A program made the position numbers and the translations under genes. DNA of 64,000 nucleotides, taken from contig CM070559.1 of NCBI GenBank assembly GCA_036346405.1, positions 39,221,889 to 39,285,888 of the forward strand, in the 5' to 3' direction. Under the pieces are notes generated by a model. It searched no databases. It was not told the DNA's origin and saw only the letters and a program-made list of their open reading frames with translations. This document shows, piece after piece, positions 58,900 through 64,000 of the stretch (position 1 is the stretch's first letter; each line of letters starts with the position of its first letter). This stretch comes from Phyllostachys edulis (lineage: Eukaryota; Streptophyta; Magnoliopsida; Poales; Poaceae).

Positions 58900-60714
58900 T
58901 TAGTGGATGAAGTATGCCGCACTAAGTGCATCCTGTGAAGAAATTCTCTGCAGAATAAAGGAAGGTGCTAAATTATTAGATCGTTTCAAGACCTCTTAAA
59001 AAGTTCTGATGTACAGACTACAGCACCAAACAATAGCAAAAAAGCCATGAAACATATATCACAAGACTAAAGAAAATGAAATAAACTATGTTAATGGTGA
59101 ACTATACAAAAGAAAAAGGCATATTGAGACGGAAGAAGTTCCCTGGGTATAGAGTATGCCAATTGATTCTCTCATTCTCATAATCGTAGGTTTAAAAAAT
59201 TGGTATGGAATTTATATTAGTTGGCCCCCTTCATATTGAATCTCACACACATTGTATCAGACTTTGGAAATTTAATTTTAATTTTACATGGCAGTTAAAG
59301 ACAGAACCTTTAGTGATTTTTTTTTTGTGAATGTGTTGTAGATGTAACGGCCCAATATCTTTCAAATAATTAAAGAGTGTCTATAGAAAAATATAGGTAT
59401 CTGGTTGACATTCAATGCTTATAATGGTCTGGTTTAGTTTGAATATTGTAAACTGCAAATAGAATATACTTTTCACAAATCTGGCCAACTTATACCTCCA
59501 TGGTATACCAACTAATCTCCCAAAACAGAACAACGGAAAATTTCCATCGCACCAAATTGAACCTAATTTCCTTTTCACCAGATTGAATTTTCCAAACAAA
59601 TTTGTTTTCTAAATGTAAGTACCAGTTACCAAGTCTTGTAGCAAGGATATTTGTGAGATCCAACAAGTAGTTCTTGATCTTTATAGAAGGCAGAGTTTAG
59701 TTTTATATCTAACATGGTAATAAGCTGTGATGCACCGGTACTGCTCATGGGTCGTGTACCAAGACTGGTGCAATACCCAATCTGCACGCTGGCTCGGTGC
59801 TTGAGGTAGGGTACCCGGAGGTATCGGGAATTTTACGAAATAAAACAAAACAAAACAAAAAAAAAACTGGGTACGCTCGGGTGCTGGTACGGCCAAATGA
59901 AATGAAGAGGAAGCCCAGCCGCCCATGAAGATGCTGTGAGTGTGACAGATATGATGCAATGAGTGTGAAGATGTTGTGAGTGTGCTTTTCATGGGCTTTT
60001 GCTGCTGGCTAACATTATCAGTTGTGCAAACATTATATCTGTCATACTTTGTCTATGAAGATGCTGTGGCCGAACTAGATAATGTTAGCCGGCAGGAAAA
60101 CAGAAAAAAGCATTATATATGCTAATGAGTGAAGTCACGTAACTCTCCACTAGTATTTATGTGTGTCTTATGAGTTTATCCGTTATCTTTTATATTATAT
60201 ATTTTTATTACTTTTATTATATATATACTACCGTACTGGCGTACCGGAGTTTTTTTGGGAAATGTCGTATCGCCGTACCGGCGTACCGGTATCTCGTACC
60301 CGTGCATCGTAGGTAATAAGTGACCATAAATTAAGTTGACTCTCAAGCCTCAACATCAAAATCCTAAAGAATTATAGTGCAGGGATACATAAGAAAGGAC
60401 AACATACCTCAGTAGGATTTAGGATCAGCATGTGATCGATTAATTCCACAGCATGACAATCAAAGCAGGAGAGGAAAGTTTTTTTTTTGCCACATTACAT
60501 TCAATCTTAATAGGAAAATAGTAACTACTGAAAATACACAGGTGATAAGCGATAGCCGATAGCAGGTGGATTACTTCTGAAATATATCTCTCAGGTGTCG
60601 TTTGCTTGGCATCCCAGGATGGATAGTCTTGTACAATGGTAGCTTTGATACTCCTGGCCAGTTTTCTTCATTTGGAAATCCACAGAGTTCGAATATTTTT
60701 GATAGCTGCCCTTG
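58900..60714 (-). pseudogene. CDKC-like protein kinase, C-terminal exons only, probably broken
   Basis: Three minus-strand exons line up with the end of a cyclin-dependent kinase domain of the CDKC (CDK9-like) class, which phosphorylates the RNA polymerase II tail. Exon A (60575-60714) reads QLSKIFELCG, EENWPGVSKLPLYK and KRHLRDIFQ; it has an acceptor (gttgttttag) and a donor (gtaatc). Exon B (about 60408-60465) reads FDCHAVELIDHMLILNPTE with a donor gtatgt, but no AG acceptor lies before it. Exon C (58900-58947, acceptor ttctgcag) reads RISSQDALSAAYFIH and then TAA. In intact CDKC proteins the kinase continues past YFW with a long tail, and the N-lobe and catalytic loop come before exon A. 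Neither is visible here. A MITE-like element (59725-60311) sits between exons B and C. Loss of the exon B acceptor and the early stop favour a pseudogene; upstream exons beyond the window edge cannot be excluded. Confidence 0.7.
59725..60311. mobile_element. MITE-like TIR element, 587 bp, between kinase exons
   Basis: Flanked by exact ggtaataag (59716-59724 and 60312-60320), an 8-9-bp target duplication. The ends read CTGTGATGCACCGGTAC and, reverse-complemented, TACGATGCACGGGTAC. Both sub-terminal regions are rich in GGTACG/CGTACC (CCGTACCGGCGTACCGG on the right). No coding frame. It could be hAT- or Mutator-derived. Confidence 0.8.
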
Positions 60715-60791
60715 CTAAAACAACATACAAGCTTCTGTCAAGGTTTTATGTGGAAACATAAAAGAATAAAATTTGAGCAGGGTAAATATTT

Positions 60792-61245
60792 GGCAAAATT
60801 GGCTCTAGGACACTGCAGTTTGCCATTTCCTATAGGACACCAGAAATTTGATAATTCATTGATGGATACTACAAAATCGTAGTCATTTGCCAGAACACAC
60901 TGCACGTCTGCACCTATTGAAATATGATTAGTTTGCCAATTTAGGACACATAAGGGGCGTGAAAAGTTCCATTGAAAAAGATTTTTTTAAAAACTTTGGC
61001 CATCCAAACTTGATAGTTTGACCATCGATAATTTTACCAACCAAACTTTGTTTCAAAATTTTGCTCACCAATAGGACCTCTAACGTCCCTTGTCTCTCCT
61101 ATATTTCAAAATAATATTATTTTAATTAACCTGGTGTGTTCTAGTAGATTACCATAATTTTGAAGTGTCCATCAGCGAATTATCGATTTTCCAGTGTCCT
61201 TTAGCAAACACCATACTTTTGCGATGTTCTAGAGCCAACTTTGCC
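60792..61245. mobile_element. Mutator-like MITE, 454 bp
   Basis: Ends read GGCAAAATTGGCTCTAGGAC (left) and GGCAAAGTTGGCTCTAGAAC (right, reverse-complemented), with similarity continuing for about 110 bp. Flanks taaatattt (60783-60791) and taaatagtt (61246-61254) form a 9-bp duplication with one mismatch. No coding frame. Confidence 0.82.
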
Positions 61246-61254
61246 TAAATAGTT

Positions 61255-61612
61255 TCAGGAAGTAATAAAGTGATATCCAAGGACATACTATCAACAAATA
61301 TGTTGGCGTGTTTAGTGCTTAGGAGGGGAGGAAAAGTTATAGGAACCATGGAGTGTATGCAAAAGAATGAACAGCGATATTAGTGACATGTCATTCCACT
61401 AGGAGGAAATGTAACAAAAATGGGAATCATGGGGGGAAATGGAAACAAAAATACAATAGTTAGTTAATTGACATAAATTTAAGATACAACTTACGAGTAA
61501 AAGATAGTAAATAAAGCCAGATTATCAACATCATGTGTGTTAAATAACGTTGGTCCAAAGAAAAGTATCTAATTTAGATGGTCCAAAGAAATGGATCTAT
61601 CTTTCAGAGACC
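61255..61612. other. No gene seen
   Basis: AT-rich sequence between the MITE and the copia LTR remnant. No kinase exon or other coding motif was found on either strand. Confidence 0.4.
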
Positions 61613-62445
61613 TGTCTAATTATTTGCGCATACAACTACGATAAATATTCTACAGCTTTTGATATGAGAACAGTAACAAATAGCATAACAGAATGAAGTT
61701 GGACAGATAAAAATCATCACAGTAAAGACAACATATACATAGGAACATGTTATGAATATTGTGTGTATATTCATGAAGCCCAATAGGCAATATATATAGA
61801 GAATACAAGAGAGATATGTCACATACAGATAAAGAAATACAAAAAACATATAAAGAAATACAAAAGGATTACTATTCTAATACCCCCTCAAACTCAGAAC
61901 TTTTTTTTATTAATTAACCTTTTCTTGAATTTTATTTTAAAGTTAACCCCCGGCGCACTTTATTTCCAATTCTGACCCCTTTGGTCACGTCACGGGTGGT
62001 GACGTGACAAAACAACACTGTCATGCGCCAGGATAAGTCCCCAAAATAGCGTTTTTTGTCACGCCACTGGTTGTAGCGTGACCAAATAACACTGTCACGC
62101 CACTTCCAGTGGCGTGACAAGAGTTTGGCCAGAAATAGGCTGGCGTGACAGTGTTGTTTTGTCACGCCACAAGTGATGGCGTGACCAAAGGGGTCAGAAT
62201 TGGAAATAAAGTATGCCGGGGGTTAACTTTAAAATAAAACTCAAAAAAAGGTTAATTAATAAAAAAAATATCAAACTCATGGTGAATCACACACACTGAG
62301 TTTGGAGAGAGAATATAAATATTGTACCCTAGTCTGTGGCTTCGTAAAGAAGTCAGCAATCTGTAACTCTGAGGGTACAAACTGTAAAGCAAGTACTCCC
62401 TCCTGCATCTGTGACCGAGTGTATGAAGCATCCACACTGTAGGAT
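61613..62445 (-). mobile_element. Copia remnant: RNase H end, polypurine tract and short LTR, split by a foldback
   Basis: Minus-strand RNase H sequence (62440-62290) reads SYTRSQMQEGVLALQFVPSE and LQIADFFTKPQ, the C-terminus typical of short-LTR plant copia elements. The polypurine tract GTTTGAGGGGG lies at about 61883-61895, followed by a candidate 270-bp LTR (61882 down to 61613) starting TATTAG and ending TTAGACA. A foldback (61897-62270) is inserted between RNase H and the tract. The upstream part is cut by a second copia element at 62446. Confidence 0.75.
61897..62270. mobile_element. Foldback element, 374 bp, nearly all palindrome
   Basis: Flanked by exact tcaaactca (61888-61896 and 62271-62279), a 9-bp target duplication indicating a Mutator-type element. 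The two arms (61905-about 62080 and about 62090-62266) are inverted copies with TTATTAATTAACC at the ends and internal repeats of TGTCACGCCAC/GTGGCGTGACA. A transcript would fold into one long hairpin. No coding frame. Confidence 0.9.
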
Positions 62446-63690
62446 TGTTAATGACAATCAAAGAGGAGTGAATGATTGTAGGAGATTTTTCGCACTGAAG
62501 ATCAAACAAACGCAGCTATCTCTTATCAGAGGAATTACGAATAGTTGGTGATCACGCATGGCCGCCAAACACCAACCGTGGCCTTCCTTTTTGCAGCCGC
62601 AACTAGCAAAATCACCACTACCCAAACTTCTGTAGAACACGCCCAAGCAAAAGTAAAACCCGAGAAGAAAGCAGTAGAAAAAATGGATAGATGGATAGCC
62701 AAACCGTAACATCAATCAACCAACTTCAATGGCCGTACTAGCAATCAATCACACCCACACAACAATTCTTCACGGCATGCATTCACTGGACCAAAAACCT
62801 CACCGGAAGGACCTAATTAATTCCCCACCAGCTAGCACATCTCGTGACTCAGCACGTTGCGCAGCCGCCGCCTGCACATCAACAAACCAAGCCGCTGCAA
62901 ACAGTTTTCTAGAGATCACCGATCAAAAGCACCTTATCTCCTCCTCCAATGAGAAGCCCTTCCCTAGATCGGTTTCATAGGATATCACAACCAACAGCCG
63001 CGCAGCCCCTAGTCATTTCACGTGAAGTCTTATCACATATCAAGCACAAAACCCAAAGGTACGGCTGCTAGCAATAAAAAAACCACAAACTCAAGCCGCT
63101 AGCATGTCTTGCATGTCTACAGCCGCCAGCCCCCCTCCTTTTTTCCGTCTACAGAACACGTTCCTGCCTAGCCGTCGGCCCTCGCTTTTTCAAGACCGTG
63201 TCACCTAGTCCCTCAAGCAGCTGGCACTTTATACCTGTACAGCAATCAAACCCTAATCATCGACGTATGGCCCACTAGTCCTAGGGCTCAATACATGGCC
63301 TTTTACACCAGATTACACAACTAATTTTGGACACCCCAAAATTATCATGTGTTATAGCCTTCGGACCGCACCTCCATAGCTCCAACAAGCAACATCTAAC
63401 TTTGATCTCCACGCACCCCAACTCGAGCTCGACCGTCTCCTCTAGCATTCTCGACCCTCTGGACCATGATTTCGCACCAAGCCATCTCCCGGTCACCGCC
63501 GTAGGCCACGATCGTCTTCGAGTTACCTTGCACATGTAAATACCAAAACACCATCTTTTTCCGGCACAAGTTCTTCCCAACTTAATCAACATAAGTCTAC
63601 ACACACCACACGCCTCAAATAACATCAATACCCAACATTGTCAATTATTCATCAACTACAATATACTAGACCTAGCCACATGGTTTAACA
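62446..63690 (-). mobile_element. 3' LTR (1.25 kb) of a copia element that continues past the right edge
   Basis: On the minus strand it starts TGTTAAACCATGTGG (63690) directly after a polypurine tract (CATCAAGAGGGAGAT, 63691-63705) and ends GTCATTAACA (62446). It is inserted into the RNase H sequence of the copia remnant to its left. ORFs inside are LTR translation, not genes. Confidence 0.8.
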
Positions 63691-64000
63691 ATCTCCCTCT
63701 TGATGAATACATTGACAATACTTCAAAATTGTGAGTTGAATTTTCAAAGAAAAGAAATTTGCGAGAAGAAAGTTTCAAAGCTGCAAAGCAAACACTTCAA
63801 AACCACAGCTGAAAAATTCCCCCTCAACACAAGGAGCTGTAAAACTCCCCCTCAACACAAGGGAAACAAAATAGCAAATTTCTCCAATTTTTTCAATTTC
63901 TCCCCTCCCCCCCGGCAATGTAATCATCAAGAACTTCAGAAAAGAAATAATTCTAAAACAAGGGAGCAAGGAGACTAAAAATCAAGAAGCTTTGTAGATT
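63691..64000 (-). mobile_element. 3' internal region of the right-edge copia element
   Basis: Minus-strand sequence just upstream of the polypurine tract, with repeated GAGGGGGA and TTGTGTTGAGGGGGA purine-rich motifs (about 63815-63865 and 63900-63915). No pol motif is visible yet; the coding region would lie beyond 64000. Confidence 0.6.

Noticed and set aside
59341..59360. TGTAACGGCCCAATATC resembling a gypsy LTR start
   Set aside because: No matching LTR end, primer site or target duplication was found nearby, so it is probably coincidental.

Overview
This is nuclear DNA from a flowering plant, almost certainly a grass. It holds one intact multi-exon gene, a respiratory burst oxidase (Rboh NADPH oxidase), with a strongly GC-rich first exon of the kind common in grasses. 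That gene sits in a large field of nested retrotransposons, DNA transposons and foldback elements. I see no bacterial genes, operons, CRISPR arrays, rRNA or tRNA genes.

Layout. 1-5338: 3' part of a minus-strand Ty1-copia element (SIRE/Maximus-like arrangement, with an extra ORF after pol), its RNase H split by a solo LTR (3199-4775). 5340-9479: remnant of another minus-strand LTR element with a tRNA-iMet primer site, a long LTR and an array of short stem-loops. 9480-14574: decayed plus-strand copia element with a 264-bp 3' LTR. 14575-16672: hAT transposase C-terminal fragment split by a 1.8-kb foldback. 16881-17856: possible hAT derivative. 18209-20991: 5'-truncated LINE on the minus strand with an 11-bp target duplication. 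22914-37569: a short TIR element of about 0.9 kb, inflated by a complete copia element (23562-31823) and a CACTA transposon (32014-37493) that carries an importin-alpha exon. 40114-41983 and 42158-45687: two solo LTRs with perfect 5-bp duplications. 46960-47760: two LTR-like pieces in opposite orientation.

The functional gene is Rboh, 48137-58069 on the plus strand. Its 14 coding exons join with consistent phase into a 976-codon reading frame containing an EF-hand, haem-binding transmembrane helices, and FAD and NADPH domains. Intron 6 is 4.1 kb and holds at least two transposon-derived insertions. Downstream, tail to tail, are three exons of a CDKC-like protein kinase on the minus strand (58900-60714); they look broken and their N-terminal part is not in the window. 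The right end is three nested layers: a copia remnant, a 374-bp foldback in its 3' region, and the LTR of another minus-strand copia element that runs off the window.

The most unusual structure is in the copia element at 23562-31823. A short palindromic repeat abundant in its LTRs also occurs as small arrays at four internal places: one replaces nothing but interrupts integrase, and two sit where protein-coding sequence appears to be missing. I do not see evidence for a new multi-gene system. The notable content is nested transposition, hairpin-forming repeats and captured host exons around one intact Rboh gene. All boundaries, splice sites and family calls were read by eye.
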